Below, piece by piece: positions 52,614 through 61,496 of a stretch of 64,000 nucleotides of DNA (the stretch's first letter is position 1; each line of letters begins with the position of its first letter). The translations under genes were made by a program, and so were the position numbers. The DNA comes from DATDPM01 sp041498815 (GTDB lineage: Bacteria; Pseudomonadota; Alphaproteobacteria; DATDPM01). Under the pieces are notes generated by a model. That model saw only the letters and a program-made list of their open reading frames with translations. It was not told the origin of the DNA and did no database searches. The stretch lies in the NCBI GenBank assembly GCA_041498815.1, contig JBGQJC010000008.1, positions 5,302 through 69,301 on the forward strand. Direction: 5' to 3'.

Positions 52614-53066
52614 TCATGAGGCGGGCGGCCAGCCGTGCGTTTCGCGGCGCGCCTCTTTCAGCCAAGCATACAGTGCATCATAGGCCACCATGCCGTGGCG
52701 CAACATCTCGTGATCGTCCCGGAATAACACCGACAGTCCGAGCGACAGCGCCAAAAGCCCCGCCGCCTCGGGCGCCAAGTCGAGCCGGCCGGTGTCGGCC
52801 CCGCGCACGATCACCGCAAGGTCGCGGAGTGCGGCGTCGTCGATCCGGTATTTTTTGAGAAAGGTATCGAAGCTGCACAGCGCCCCATCGTGGGACAACT
52901 CGACACCCGGAATGTCGAAGGGGATGGCGCCGGCCTCTTCCGCGACCGCCAGGACTCGGTCCGGGGGCACGAACAAAAACTCGGGCGCATCGTCGATGAA
53001 TCGGGCGATCAGCCAGGGGCAGGCGATGCGGTCGATCTTCGGACGTTCGCGTGTAACCCACTTCAA
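52614..53066 (-). CDS. ChrB-type (chromate resistance) C-terminal domain protein
   Basis: A 150-residue protein consisting only of the domain found at the C-terminus of ChrB: KWVTRERPKIDRIACPWLIARFID, PFDIPGVELSHDGALCSFDTF, and HGMVAYDALYAWL. Two Cys and two His are candidate metal ligands. Full ChrB proteins are chromate-responsive regulators with an extra N-terminal domain, absent here; no chrA transporter gene is visible. Located 35 bp upstream of the DUF411 gene in the same direction. Confidence 0.85.
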   Translation of the reverse strand: MKWVTRERPKIDRIACPWLIARFIDDAPEFLFVPPDRVLAVAEEAGAIPFDIPGVELSHDGALCSFDTFLKKYRIDDAALRDLAVIVRGADTGRLDLAPEAAGLLALSLGLSVLFRDDHEMLRHGMVAYDALYAWLKEARRETHGWPPAS

Positions 53067-53165
53067 GGGGCCGACTCTCTAACGGTATGAGGTTTGGCTA
53101 ACGGCATGAGGTTTGGCGTCCCGGAAATACCGGGGGCCGCGACGCCCAATTCCCGTTTCCGCAAT

Positions 53166-53242
53166 TGGTCGGAGCGGCGGGATTTGAACCCGCGACCCCC
53201 AGACCCCCAGTCTGATGCGCTACCAGGCTGCGCTACGCTCCG
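53166..53242 (-). tRNA. tRNA-Pro (anticodon GGG)
   Basis: Cloverleaf with acceptor CGGAGCG/CGCTCCG, D-arm GCGCAGCCTGGTAGCGC, anticodon stem TCAGA/TCTGG (one T-G pair) around loop CTGGGGG (anticodon GGG), T-arm GCGGGTTCAAATCCCGC, discriminator A and encoded CCA. Confidence 0.94.
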
Positions 53243-53303
53243 ACCTTGCGGAAATTTTACAGGTTAGACCGGGCCGCGCCTATATGGCCCGTGGGCGCCG
53301 GTC

Positions 53304-53771
53304 TTAATCCTCGCGCAGACGCGTGGAGGCGCGAAGAATCTCCCGGATTTCCAGGAGATCGCGCAGTACGGATTCGAGTGCGGCGCGCTTGGACCCGGGA
53401 AGGGTCCCGGCGACGCCGTCGATCACGGAGGCCACATGGGGCGCGACCTCGGCCAAGGCCGGGCGCAACGGCGGATCGGCGGTGGGTTGCCCTTTGGGAC
53501 CATCGCTGCGGAACAGGCGCTGGACCCCTTTGATGGTGTAGCCGTCGCGATAGAGAAGCTCGCGAATGCGATTGAGAAGCTGAACGTCCTCCGGCCGGTA
53601 ATAGCGGCGCCCGCCGCCCCGTTTTAGCGGGCGAATCTGGGCGAATTTGGTTTCCCAGAACCGCAGCACATGCTGAGGCACATCGAGCTCGGCCGACACT
53701 TCGCTGATGGTGCGGAAAGCCGACGGCGACTTTTGCAGCCGGGGCGCGGTCACGCGGTCGAGATGGCCCAT
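53304..53771 (-). CDS. MerR-family transcriptional regulator
   Basis: A 155-residue protein with a MerR winged helix (FRTISEVSAELDVPQHVLRF, WETKF, RGGGRRYYRPEDVQLL, YTIKGVQRLF). The C-terminal part is short with no cysteine effector site. This gene type regularly follows ihfA in alphaproteobacteria, where its targets are poorly known. Starts 2 bp after the ihfA stop. Confidence 0.92.
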   Translation of the reverse strand: MGHLDRVTAPRLQKSPSAFRTISEVSAELDVPQHVLRFWETKFAQIRPLKRGGGRRYYRPEDVQLLNRIRELLYRDGYTIKGVQRLFRSDGPKGQPTADPPLRPALAEVAPHVASVIDGVAGTLPGSKRAALESVLRDLLEIREILRASTRLRED

Positions 53772-53773
53772 GA

Positions 53774-54094
53774 TCAGGACGTGCCGCGGCCGGCGCCCGA
53801 AAGCGCCCGGTTGATCCGGTCCTTGAGCACGTGCGAGGCCCGGAAGACCAGCACGCGGCGCGGCAGGATGGGAACTTCCTCGCCGGTTTTGGGATTGCGC
53901 CCGACGCGGCGGCCCTTCTGGCGGACCGAGAAGCTTCCAAAGGACGATATCTTCACCATCTCGCCCCGGCTCAAGGCATCCGCGATCTGTTGCAGGACCG
54001 ATTCGACCAGCTCCGCCGATTCGTTGCGCGACAACCCGACTTCCTCGTATACCGCCTCGCTCAGGTCCGATCGGGTAATCGTTTTTGCGCTCAT
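53774..54094 (-). CDS. ihfA: Integration host factor alpha subunit
   Basis: A 106-residue DNA-bending protein of the HU/IHF family. Seen are TITRSDLSEAVYEEVGLSR, VKISSFGSFSVRQKGRRVGR, and the DNA-inserting arm NPKTGEEVPILPRRVLVFRA. GGCAGGAGC precedes the ATG (MSAKTITRSD), preferred over a start 24 nt upstream. Forms a heterodimer with IhfB encoded elsewhere. Confidence 0.95.
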   Translation of the reverse strand: MSAKTITRSDLSEAVYEEVGLSRNESAELVESVLQQIADALSRGEMVKISSFGSFSVRQKGRRVGRNPKTGEEVPILPRRVLVFRASHVLKDRINRALSGAGRGTS

Positions 54095-54177
54095 GCTCCT
54101 GCCACTCCCTTTATGCAAAGGCTAACCGCGGGGCGGTAGCGCGTCAATTGCGAACGAAGGATTTTTTCGGACCGCGT

Positions 54178-55152
54178 TTACCATCTGAGCAAGCATGAAC
54201 CCCAGGTGAGCCCGCCGCCGATTGCCTCCAAAAGGATAAGGTGGCCCGGCTTGATGCGGCCGTCGCGCTTGGCTTCGGCAAGCGCCAGCGGAATCGAAGC
54301 GGCCGAGGTGTTGGCGTGGCGGTCGATGGTGACGACGAGGCGCTCCTCCGGCAAGCCCAGCCTCTCAGCGGTGCCGGTCATGATGCGCCGGTTCGCCTGG
54401 TGCGGCACCAGCCAGTCGATGTCGGAGATTTGCAGCCCGTTTGCCGCGAGCGCCTCGTTGACCACCTCGGCGAGCTTGACCACGGCGTGGCGGAATATTT
54501 CTTTTCCTTGCATGCGGAGATGACCCGCGGTTTGCGTCGAAGACGGGCCGCCGTCCACGTATAGAAGGTCGTGGTATCGGCCGTCGGAATGGAGATGAGT
54601 CGAGAGAATGCCCCGGTCGCGAACCGTGCCCTCGCCTTCGCCGCGCCGTAAGACCACCGCCCCCGCCCCGTCCCCGAACAGCACGCAGGTGCCGCGGTCG
54701 GTCCAGTCCAGAATGCGCGAAAAGGTTTCGGCGCCGATGACGAGCACCGTGTTGGCGCCGCCGGTCCGGATCATGCTGTCCGCAACCCCAAAGGCGTAGA
54801 CGAATCCGGTGCATACCGCCTGGAGGTCGAAGGCGGCGCCCTGCGTGATGCCAAGCGCCGCCTGAACCTTGGTCGCCGTCGCCGGAAAGGTTTCATCGGG
54901 GGTGCTGGTGGCGACGATCACGAGATCGACCCCGCCGGGCGGGATCCCGGCATCGGCGAGGGCGCCTGCTGCGGCGCGGGTGGCCAAATCCGAGGTCAGT
55001 TCGCCTTCGGCCGCAATATGGCGCTGGCGGATGCCGGTGCGCTCGGCGATCCACATATCCGTGGTGTCGAGCCGGCGCGAAAGCTCTTCATTGGTGACGA
55101 TGCGCGCGGGCAGATACGATCCGCAGCCCGCGACCTGGGAACGCGGCACCAT
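54178..55152 (-). CDS. fabH: Beta-ketoacyl-ACP synthase III
   Basis: A 324-residue thiolase-fold enzyme starting fatty-acid elongation by condensing acetyl-CoA with malonyl-ACP. Catalytic Cys in LQAVCTGFVYA, His in VPHQANRRIM, Asn in ANTSAAS; the glycine-rich C-terminal GGGLTWGS is present. Its ATG shares one base with the plsX stop, so both belong to one operon. Confidence 0.96.
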   Translation of the reverse strand: MVPRSQVAGCGSYLPARIVTNEELSRRLDTTDMWIAERTGIRQRHIAAEGELTSDLATRAAAGALADAGIPPGGVDLVIVATSTPDETFPATATKVQAALGITQGAAFDLQAVCTGFVYAFGVADSMIRTGGANTVLVIGAETFSRILDWTDRGTCVLFGDGAGAVVLRRGEGEGTVRDRGILSTHLHSDGRYHDLLYVDGGPSSTQTAGHLRMQGKEIFRHAVVKLAEVVNEALAANGLQISDIDWLVPHQANRRIMTGTAERLGLPEERLVVTIDRHANTSAASIPLALAEAKRDGRIKPGHLILLEAIGGGLTWGSCLLRW

Positions 55153-56201
55153 TAAACCGCCGCCGCCTGCGCCGCCAGATCCTGTTCGCCGCCGAGGCGT
55201 TCCAACTCGTCTTTAATCGTGGTGCTGTAGTCGTTGACGATCATGTCCGCGGCAACGCCGATCGCGTTCGCGAATCCGATGGCGTCGGTCCCGCCGTGGC
55301 TTTTCACGACGATGCCGTTGAGCCCCAGCAGGATCGCGCCGTTGTAGCGCCGCGGGTCGAGCCGGACGCGCAGTTTCTCGAGCGCCGGCCGGCACAAAAG
55401 ATAGCCGAGCCGGGCGGCGAGCGAGCTGCGGAACGACTCGCGCAGGAAAACCGAGAACAGCCGCGCCGTTCCCTCGACCGTTTTGAGGGCGATGTTTCCC
55501 GTGAAACCGTCGGTGACGATCACATCCACGGTGCCGGCGCCGATATCGTCGCCCTCGATGAAGCCGTGAAACCGGATGGGCAATTTGGTCGCGCGCAGGA
55601 TTGCCGCCGCCTGGCGCACCGCCTCGTGGCCTTTCAATTCTTCGGCGCCGACATTCAAAATGCCGATCGTGGGCTGCGAAAGGCCCAATGCCGCCCGCGC
55701 GAACACCTCGCCCATGACCGCGAATTGAACCAGGTTATTGGCGTCGCATTCGACGTTCGCGCCGAGGTCCAGCATCACGCTTTCTCCCCGCAGGGTGGGG
55801 AAGAAGGTGGCGATGGCCGGGCGGTCGATCTGGGGATGGGTCCTGAGGACGAATTTGGCGATGGCCATCAAGGCCCCGGTGTTTCCCGCCGACACCACCG
55901 CGCCGGCCTCGCCGCTTTGGACCGCATCGATGGCCAGCCCCATGCTGGAGGTTCGCCCGCTGCGCAGGGCCTGCGCCGGCTTTGCATCCCCGGTAATGAT
56001 CTCCTCGGTATGGCGGATGGTGGTGACCCGGGCGAGTTCCGGGAAGCGGCCGATGAGGGGCGAAAGCTTCGATTCGGCGCCGAACATGAGATAGCGCACG
56101 GCCGGCAGCCGCTGGCGCGCGAGCTCGGCCCCGTGCACCACCATGTCGGGCGCACGGTCGCCGCCCATGGCGTCGAGCGCGATCGTAATCTTATGGGCCA
56201 C
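55152..56201 (-). CDS. plsX: Phosphate acyltransferase PlsX
   Basis: A 349-residue enzyme converting acyl-ACP to acyl-phosphate for phospholipid synthesis. Signatures are ALDAMGGDRAPDMVV at the N-terminus, SAGNTGALM, LDLGANVEC, the FVEGDDI-like block FIEGDDIGAG and VTDGFTGNIALK. Sits between rpmF and fabH, the classic order. Confidence 0.95.
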   Translation of the reverse strand: MAHKITIALDAMGGDRAPDMVVHGAELARQRLPAVRYLMFGAESKLSPLIGRFPELARVTTIRHTEEIITGDAKPAQALRSGRTSSMGLAIDAVQSGEAGAVVSAGNTGALMAIAKFVLRTHPQIDRPAIATFFPTLRGESVMLDLGANVECDANNLVQFAVMGEVFARAALGLSQPTIGILNVGAEELKGHEAVRQAAAILRATKLPIRFHGFIEGDDIGAGTVDVIVTDGFTGNIALKTVEGTARLFSVFLRESFRSSLAARLGYLLCRPALEKLRVRLDPRRYNGAILLGLNGIVVKSHGGTDAIGFANAIGVAADMIVNDYSTTIKDELERLGGEQDLAAQAAAV

Positions 56202-56234
56202 CGAATCCCCCCAGGAATGGCCGGATATGGGGCC

Positions 56235-56417
56235 TCAGGCCCCTTCGGCCGGGACCACTTCGCGTTCGTTGTAATAGCCGCAGGACCCGCAGACGTGGTG
56301 GGGCCGCTTGGTCTCGCCGCAGTTCGGGCATTCGACCGTGGCCGCCGGTTTCAGGGCGTGATGGGACCGGCGCATGTCGCGGCGCGACTTCGATGTCTTC
56401 TTTTTCGGAACTGCCAT
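56235..56417 (-). CDS. rpmF: 50S ribosomal protein L32
   Basis: A 60-residue protein starting MAVPKKKTSKSRRDMRRSHH, with a complete zinc-ribbon: CPNCGE and CGSCGYY. Upstream in-frame codons are read-through of the DUF177-rpmF gap and not part of the protein. Confidence 0.97.
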   Translation of the reverse strand: MAVPKKKTSKSRRDMRRSHHALKPAATVECPNCGETKRPHHVCGSCGYYNEREVVPAEGA

Positions 56418-56513
56418 GGCTATCCTTCGCTTCGCCCCCTCGCGGGGCTTATCGACCTCGCGGGGCGGGCGCTTAGTTAATCGAAAAGCCGGGACCAAGC
56501 AACCCGCTTGCCC

Positions 56514-57074
56514 TTATCGCCCTTGATCCTGCCCGTTTTTCCGCAATGAGGCGAGAGCGGCAAAGGGGCCGTTTTCCGGCCGTTCCGGGGCCAATCCCGA
56601 ATAATTTTCGGCGGCGAAGGTGACGCCCGCGGCCCTCGGGTAGGGATCCAAGGCGACGGCCAATTGCTGGGCCACCGCCTCCCCGATGTCGAGGACGCCG
56701 CCCGTCAAAGGCTCCGGCAGGTCTTGGGCCCAGGGGGACAGGTCGAGCTCGGCGCCGTCGTCGAGCTCAACCGCGGGCGTGAACGTGATCGAAAATGCAT
56801 CGGCGATGCGGGATTTTACCGGCTCGAGCGTCACCACGCAGGACTGGACCACGTCGGCGGCGAATTCGCCTTCGACCCTGACCTGGGACCCGCGCAGTTT
56901 TTTGAGGCGCACCGTCGCCTTCAAGCTATCGAGTGCCAGGAGTCCGAAGCGCGCGGCGAGCGCGGCCCGCTCCCCCGGCCCGGCCTCGATTTCCCGGCGG
57001 AGATCTTCGGCCGCCAGGGCTTCGATGTTGACGATGCGCGAGAATTCCACCGGGGCGGGTCCGGAATCGATCAT
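56514..57074 (-). CDS. DUF177 (YceD-family) protein
   Basis: A 186-residue acidic protein with the DUF177 core: VEGEFAADVVQSCVVTLEPV, then an Asp/Glu-rich stretch (ELDDGAELDLSPW) and DIGEAVAQQLAVALDPYPR. In many bacteria this gene precedes rpmF and is linked to 23S rRNA processing; in alphaproteobacteria the family is divergent. First gene of the rpmF-plsX-fabH cluster. Confidence 0.9.
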   Translation of the reverse strand: MIDSGPAPVEFSRIVNIEALAAEDLRREIEAGPGERAALAARFGLLALDSLKATVRLKKLRGSQVRVEGEFAADVVQSCVVTLEPVKSRIADAFSITFTPAVELDDGAELDLSPWAQDLPEPLTGGVLDIGEAVAQQLAVALDPYPRAAGVTFAAENYSGLAPERPENGPFAALASLRKNGQDQGR

Positions 57075-57256
57075 GTCGCCCTCCCTCGATCGGCGCGCCC
57101 CAAGGGATCGCGCCGCAGGACCGTGGCGCGAAAGTTAGGGCGCGATGCGCCGCTTGGTCAACCGTGTGGGCCGAACAGGCCCGGTTCCGGCGCCGCCGGC
57201 GTTATCGCTCCGCCGTGTTGACAGGAGGCAAGCCGCGGTGCCAACGTCATCCCGAG

Positions 57257-57769
57257 ATGGGGAAGAAATCGGGCAATTTGAAGGGGTTGGCCTTGGCCGC
57301 GTGCCTAGGCGGGCTGTTTCTTGGCGCCTGCTCGTCCATGGTCCATACCGACGGGGTGGTTCTGGACGACACGAAGGTCGGCTCGATCCAGCCCGGCGTG
57401 CAGTCCGAAGACGACATCAAGAGGCTGATCGGAACGCCGTCGAGCAAATCCATCTACGGCGAAAAGACCTGGTACTACATCACCCGGCGCACAAGCCGGG
57501 TGGCCTTTTTCGATCCGTCGGTCCAAGAGCAGAAGGTGATCGCGATCACCTTCGACGACTCCGGCAAGGTAAGCGGTGTCCGCCAATACGGGCTTAACGA
57601 TTCCCAGGATGTGTCGCCGGTTGCGCGCACCACGCCCACCAAGGGCAAGCACCTAACCTTCCTCGACCAGATGATGGGCAATCTCAACCGCTATGGGCCG
57701 AGCGCCGGCAGCCGGCCGGGCGGCGGCGGACCAGGCGGCGGCGGACCGGGCGGCGGCGGTAGCCACTGA
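57257..57769 (+). CDS. bamE: Outer-membrane protein assembly lipoprotein BamE (SmpA/OmlA family)
   Basis: A 170-residue lipoprotein: signal peptide with lipobox LGAC at about residue 24, then the BamE domain (VGSIQPGVQSEDDIKRLIGTPSS, KTWYYITRR, VIAITFDDSGKVSGVRQYGL). It should be part of the BAM complex. The C-terminus ends in a glycine-rich repeat (GGGGPGGGGPGGGGSH), unusual for the family. The start is somewhat uncertain: ATG 57257 gives a good signal peptide but has only a weak ribosome site, while AGGAGG lies about 30 bp upstream without an in-frame start. Divergent from DUF177. Confidence 0.88.
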   Translation: MGKKSGNLKGLALAACLGGLFLGACSSMVHTDGVVLDDTKVGSIQPGVQSEDDIKRLIGTPSSKSIYGEKTWYYITRRTSRVAFFDPSVQEQKVIAITFDDSGKVSGVRQYGLNDSQDVSPVARTTPTKGKHLTFLDQMMGNLNRYGPSAGSRPGGGGPGGGGPGGGGSH

Positions 57770-57834
57770 ACGGCCGGCGGTTCGGCTCGCGCGGGCTCGC
57801 GCGGGCCGGCTCTAGGCAATAATTCGATTTCTTA

Positions 57835-59916
57835 TCAGGCCGCGAGAATCGCGAGCAGCAGGATCGCCACGATATTGGTGATCTTGATCATCGGATTGAC
57901 CGCGGGGCCGGCGGTGTCCTTATAGGGATCTCCCACCGTATCCCCGGTGACCGCGGCGCGGTGGGTGTCCGAGCCCTTGCCGCCGAAGTGCCCATCCTCG
58001 ATGTATTTCTTGGCGTTGTCCCAGGCCCCTCCCCCGGAGGTCATGGAGATGGCGACGAAAATGCCGGTGACGATGGTCCCCAGCAGCATGGCGCCCAAAG
58101 CGGTGAACGCCGCGGCGCGGCCGGCGGCAAGCGTTATCACGGCGTAAAGCACGACCGGCGCCAAGACGGGCAGGAGCGACGGCACGATCATTTCCTTGAT
58201 CGCGGCCTTGGTCAGCAAATCCACCAAGCGCCCGTATTCGGGCCGCGCCTTGCCCTCCATGATTCCCGGAATTTCGCGGAACTGGCGCCGCACTTCGACC
58301 ACCACGCTTCCGGCGGCGCGTCCGACCGCGCGCATGCCGAGCGAGCCGAAGAGATAAGGAAGGAGCCCGCCCAGGAAGAGCCCGATCACCACGAACGGAT
58401 CCTGGAGCCGGAAAGTGACGGATAGATCGGGAAAGTAGTAGCTAAGGTCCTCGGTGTAGGCGGCAAAGAGCACGAGCGCCGCCAGCCCCGCCGAGCCGAT
58501 GGCATAGCCCTTGGTCACGGCTTTGGTGGTGTTGCCGACGGCGTCGAGCGCATCGGTCGTCTTGCGCACCTCGGGCGGCAAATCCGCCATTTCGGCGATG
58601 CCACCCGCGTTATCGGTGACGGGACCGTAGGCATCGAGCGCCACCACGATGCCGGCCAGCGCCAGCATGGTGGTCGCCGCAATCGCTACTCCGAACAGCC
58701 CGGCCTGCGAAAACGCGACCACAATTCCGGTGCAGATCACCAGCACCGGCAGCGCGGTCGATTCCATCGAAACCGCCAAGCCCTGGATGATGTTGGTGGC
58801 ATGGCCGGTCTGCGAAGCGCTGGCGATCGAGCGGACCGGCCGGAAATCGGTGCCGGTGTAGTATTCGGTGATCCAAACGAGCCCGCCGGTCACGACCAGT
58901 CCGACCACCGCGCAGTAAAGCAGATTGCGGCCGCTGATGGTGGCGTCCCCGAGCGGGATCGGATCGGAAATACCGAGATAGCAGTACGTGACCACGGCAA
59001 TCAGAACAGCCGAGATCACCGCCGCCGCGATCAATCCCTTATACAGCGCCTGCATGATTCGACCGCTCTGGCCGAGGCGCACGAAGAAGGTCCCGATCAC
59101 GGAACCGATGATGCACACGGCGCCGATCAACAGCGGATAGGTCATCATGCGGGCCTGAACCTCGCCCGAAAAGAAGATGGCGGCGAGCAGCATGGTGGCG
59201 ACGATGGTGACCGCGTAGGTTTCGAACAGGTCCGCCGCCATGCCGGCGCAATCGCCGACATTGTCGCCGACGTTGTCGGCGATCACGGCCGGGTTGCGCG
59301 GATCGTCTTCCGGAATTCCGGCCTCGATCTTGCCGACAAGATCGGCCCCGACATCGGCGCCCTTGGTGAAAATGCCGCCGCCCAGGCGCGCAAAAATCGA
59401 AATGAGGGACGCGCCGAAGGAGAGCGCGACCAAGCCCTCGAGAATCTGGCGCTGCGCCAAGCCGCTGTCGCGCAGCACGAAGTAATAGATGGAAACCCCC
59501 AGAAGCCCCAGGCCCACCACCAACATGCCGGTGATCGCCCCCGACTTGAAGGCGATGTCGAGGGCCGGCTTCAGGCCGCCGGTGCGCGCCGCATCGGCCG
59601 TGCGCACATTCGCGCGCACCGACACGTTCATTCCGATATAGCCGGCGGCGCCCGAAAGAATCGCGCCGATCGCATAGCCGATCGCGACATGGATTCCGAG
59701 GAACCATCCCAGGATCAGGCCCATCACGACGCCGACCATGGCGACCGTCTGGTATTGGCGATTGAGATAGGCCCGTGCGCCTTCCTGGATCGCGGCCGCG
59801 ATTTCACGCATGCGGTCCGTGCCGGTGCTGGCGGCGAGCACGACGCGCGCGGCATAGCCGCCGTAAAGAAGCGCCAGCACCCCGCAGGCGACGATCAACA
59901 AATCGGCTTGGTTCAT
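57835..59916 (-). CDS. hppA: Membrane-bound proton-translocating pyrophosphatase
   Basis: A 693-residue pump with about 16 helices coupling pyrophosphate hydrolysis to H+ export. Substrate-site motifs: DVGADLVGKIEAGIPEDDPRN and DNVGDNVGDCAGM, and the C-terminal KKYIEDGHFGGKGSDTHRAAV. The cation switch reads GNTTKAVTKG, with Lys at about residue 464 where K+-dependent enzymes have Ala, so it is of the K+-independent type. Start MNQADLLIVACG is chosen because earlier codons are arginine-rich and not membrane-like. Confidence 0.96.
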   Translation of the reverse strand: MNQADLLIVACGVLALLYGGYAARVVLAASTGTDRMREIAAAIQEGARAYLNRQYQTVAMVGVVMGLILGWFLGIHVAIGYAIGAILSGAAGYIGMNVSVRANVRTADAARTGGLKPALDIAFKSGAITGMLVVGLGLLGVSIYYFVLRDSGLAQRQILEGLVALSFGASLISIFARLGGGIFTKGADVGADLVGKIEAGIPEDDPRNPAVIADNVGDNVGDCAGMAADLFETYAVTIVATMLLAAIFFSGEVQARMMTYPLLIGAVCIIGSVIGTFFVRLGQSGRIMQALYKGLIAAAVISAVLIAVVTYCYLGISDPIPLGDATISGRNLLYCAVVGLVVTGGLVWITEYYTGTDFRPVRSIASASQTGHATNIIQGLAVSMESTALPVLVICTGIVVAFSQAGLFGVAIAATTMLALAGIVVALDAYGPVTDNAGGIAEMADLPPEVRKTTDALDAVGNTTKAVTKGYAIGSAGLAALVLFAAYTEDLSYYFPDLSVTFRLQDPFVVIGLFLGGLLPYLFGSLGMRAVGRAAGSVVVEVRRQFREIPGIMEGKARPEYGRLVDLLTKAAIKEMIVPSLLPVLAPVVLYAVITLAAGRAAAFTALGAMLLGTIVTGIFVAISMTSGGGAWDNAKKYIEDGHFGGKGSDTHRAAVTGDTVGDPYKDTAGPAVNPMIKITNIVAILLLAILAA

Positions 59917-60062
59917 CGATGGAGATTCCCGTCGTCTCGAATGGAAGATGCGCGCCCTTGTCGCGACCCCCCTTCGGCGCCAGGAGGCGGCGCCCCAATC
60001 GGGCGCGAACATGCCAGATCGGCGGGGCTTAGGCAACGGGCCGGGAACGGCGGCGGCAGCCG

Positions 60063-60509
60063 CTACGGCGGATTCACCTTTTCGACCGCATTCTCGATCA
60101 GGACATCTTTCACGACGCCCGGGCCGACCACCTTTTCGCATTCGGCCAGCAATTGCCGCTTGAGCTTGGAAGCGTCGTAATTCTGGTTCACGTCGTTCCG
60201 AGATAAGGCGGTATGGAGCTTGGTCAAGAAGGCATCCCGGATATAGGGCAGAAATTCCTTCACCTTCTGCTCGGCGGCGGGTCCCGCGACCTCAAGCTTG
60301 ACCGCGAGGCTCATGTGCTTGACCACCCGGTCCTCTTGAATGACCGGGATGATGAATGGCTCCATGGCGACGAATATGGCGCCCGCCGCGTGCTCGCCTT
60401 CTGGCGCGGGCGCTTCCGCTTCGCCCCCGCCTTTGAAATAGAAATACCAGGCCGCAAAACCGCCGCCCGCGAGCACCAGGAGCACAACCACGATGATGAT
60501 TTTCTTCAT
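60063..60509 (-). CDS. FliL-like single-pass membrane protein
   Basis: A 148-residue protein with an N-terminal helix (IIIVVVLLVLAGGGFAAWYFYF), a short Glu/Ala/Pro linker, and a domain with VAMEPFIIPVIQEDRVVKHM and VKEFLPYIRDAFLTKLHTAL, the pattern of FliL flagellar-motor stator-associated proteins. It lies between thiL and hppA, far from any flagellar cluster seen here; a non-flagellar role is possible. The ATG is 3 bp from the thiL stop. Confidence 0.75.
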   Translation of the reverse strand: MKKIIIVVVLLVLAGGGFAAWYFYFKGGGEAEAPAPEGEHAAGAIFVAMEPFIIPVIQEDRVVKHMSLAVKLEVAGPAAEQKVKEFLPYIRDAFLTKLHTALSRNDVNQNYDASKLKRQLLAECEKVVGPGVVKDVLIENAVEKVNPP

Positions 60510-60512
60510 CGC

Positions 60513-61496
60513 CTAGAAGTGCTGATAACCGAACGAGTCCAGGACCATTGCCGTTCCGTCCACGTCTTTGACCAAGACCCCGCTGCCGCGGTCGATCCGT
60601 CCAATCATGGTCACGGGCACGCCGCATTTTTGCGCCGCAGCCTGGATGGCATCGGCCGAGCCGGATTCGGCGGTGAACAGAAGCTCATAGTCGTCGCCGC
60701 CCGCAAGCACGGATTTTCGCGCGTCCGGGTCAAGGGCCAGGATCTGCTCCGCCGCTTCCGACAGCGGCATGCGCGTCCATTCGACAATCGCGCCGACATG
60801 CGAAGTTTCGCAGATGTGGGCTAGATCTGCGGCGAAGCCATCCGAAATATCGATGGCGGCGTGGGCGATCCCGCGCAGCGCCATGCCGAGGGTGACCCGG
60901 GGCTGGGGCAGGTGATAGCGGGACAACAGGAAGTTGCGAAGTTGGGGCGCCAGATCCGGAAACTCTCCGCGCATCACGCGAAGGCCGAGGGCTCCGTCTC
61001 CGATCGTGCCGGAAACGAATATCGCATCGCCCGCCTTGGCACCCGAGCGCAGCAACGCTTGACCTTCCGGCACCTCCCCCAGCGCCGTGACCGTGAACAC
61101 GGCGGGGCCCGCCGTGGCGACGGTGTCGCCGCCGATCAACGCGAGTTTGAATCGTTCCTGATCTTCGCGCAGGCCCTCGCAAAACTTGGCCAGCCAGGGT
61201 TCATTGAGGGGTTTCGGCAAGGCCACCGAGAGAAGGTAGGCTGCCGGCGTAGCGCCCATCGCGGCCAGGTCCGAGAGATTGACGCGGAGCAGTTTGCGCG
61301 CGATCAGCTCCGGCGGGGTGCCGCCGGGAAAATGCACGCCCGCAATCAGGGTGTCGGTGGTGGCGACCAGCGCATGCCCGGCCGCGGGCGCAATAAGCGC
61401 TCCGTCGTCGGCAAGCCCGAGCGCGCCCGCCCGGCCTTCCGTGAGGGGCCGGAAATAGCGCGCGATGATCTCGAACTCACCGCGCTCTTGCGCCAC
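60513..61496 (-). CDS. thiL: Thiamine-monophosphate kinase
   Basis: A 327-residue ATP-dependent kinase making thiamine diphosphate. Motifs: GEFEIIARYF, DDGALI, VATTDTLIAGVHF, LRVNLSDLAAMGATP, GGDTVAT, AIDISDGFAADL and LAGGDDYELLFT. A GTG at 61496 overlaps the end of nusB by 20 bp and gives standard length. Follows nusB as in many proteobacteria. Confidence 0.94.
   Translation of the reverse strand: MAQERGEFEIIARYFRPLTEGRAGALGLADDGALIAPAAGHALVATTDTLIAGVHFPGGTPPELIARKLLRVNLSDLAAMGATPAAYLLSVALPKPLNEPWLAKFCEGLREDQERFKLALIGGDTVATAGPAVFTVTALGEVPEGQALLRSGAKAGDAIFVSGTIGDGALGLRVMRGEFPDLAPQLRNFLLSRYHLPQPRVTLGMALRGIAHAAIDISDGFAADLAHICETSHVGAIVEWTRMPLSEAAEQILALDPDARKSVLAGGDDYELLFTAESGSADAIQAAAQKCGVPVTMIGRIDRGSGVLVKDVDGTAMVLDSFGYQHF

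Noticed and set aside
57775..57815. GC-rich tandem repeat downstream of bamE as a terminator
   Set aside because: It contains a 10-bp direct repeat rather than a clean stem-loop, and lacks a T-run.
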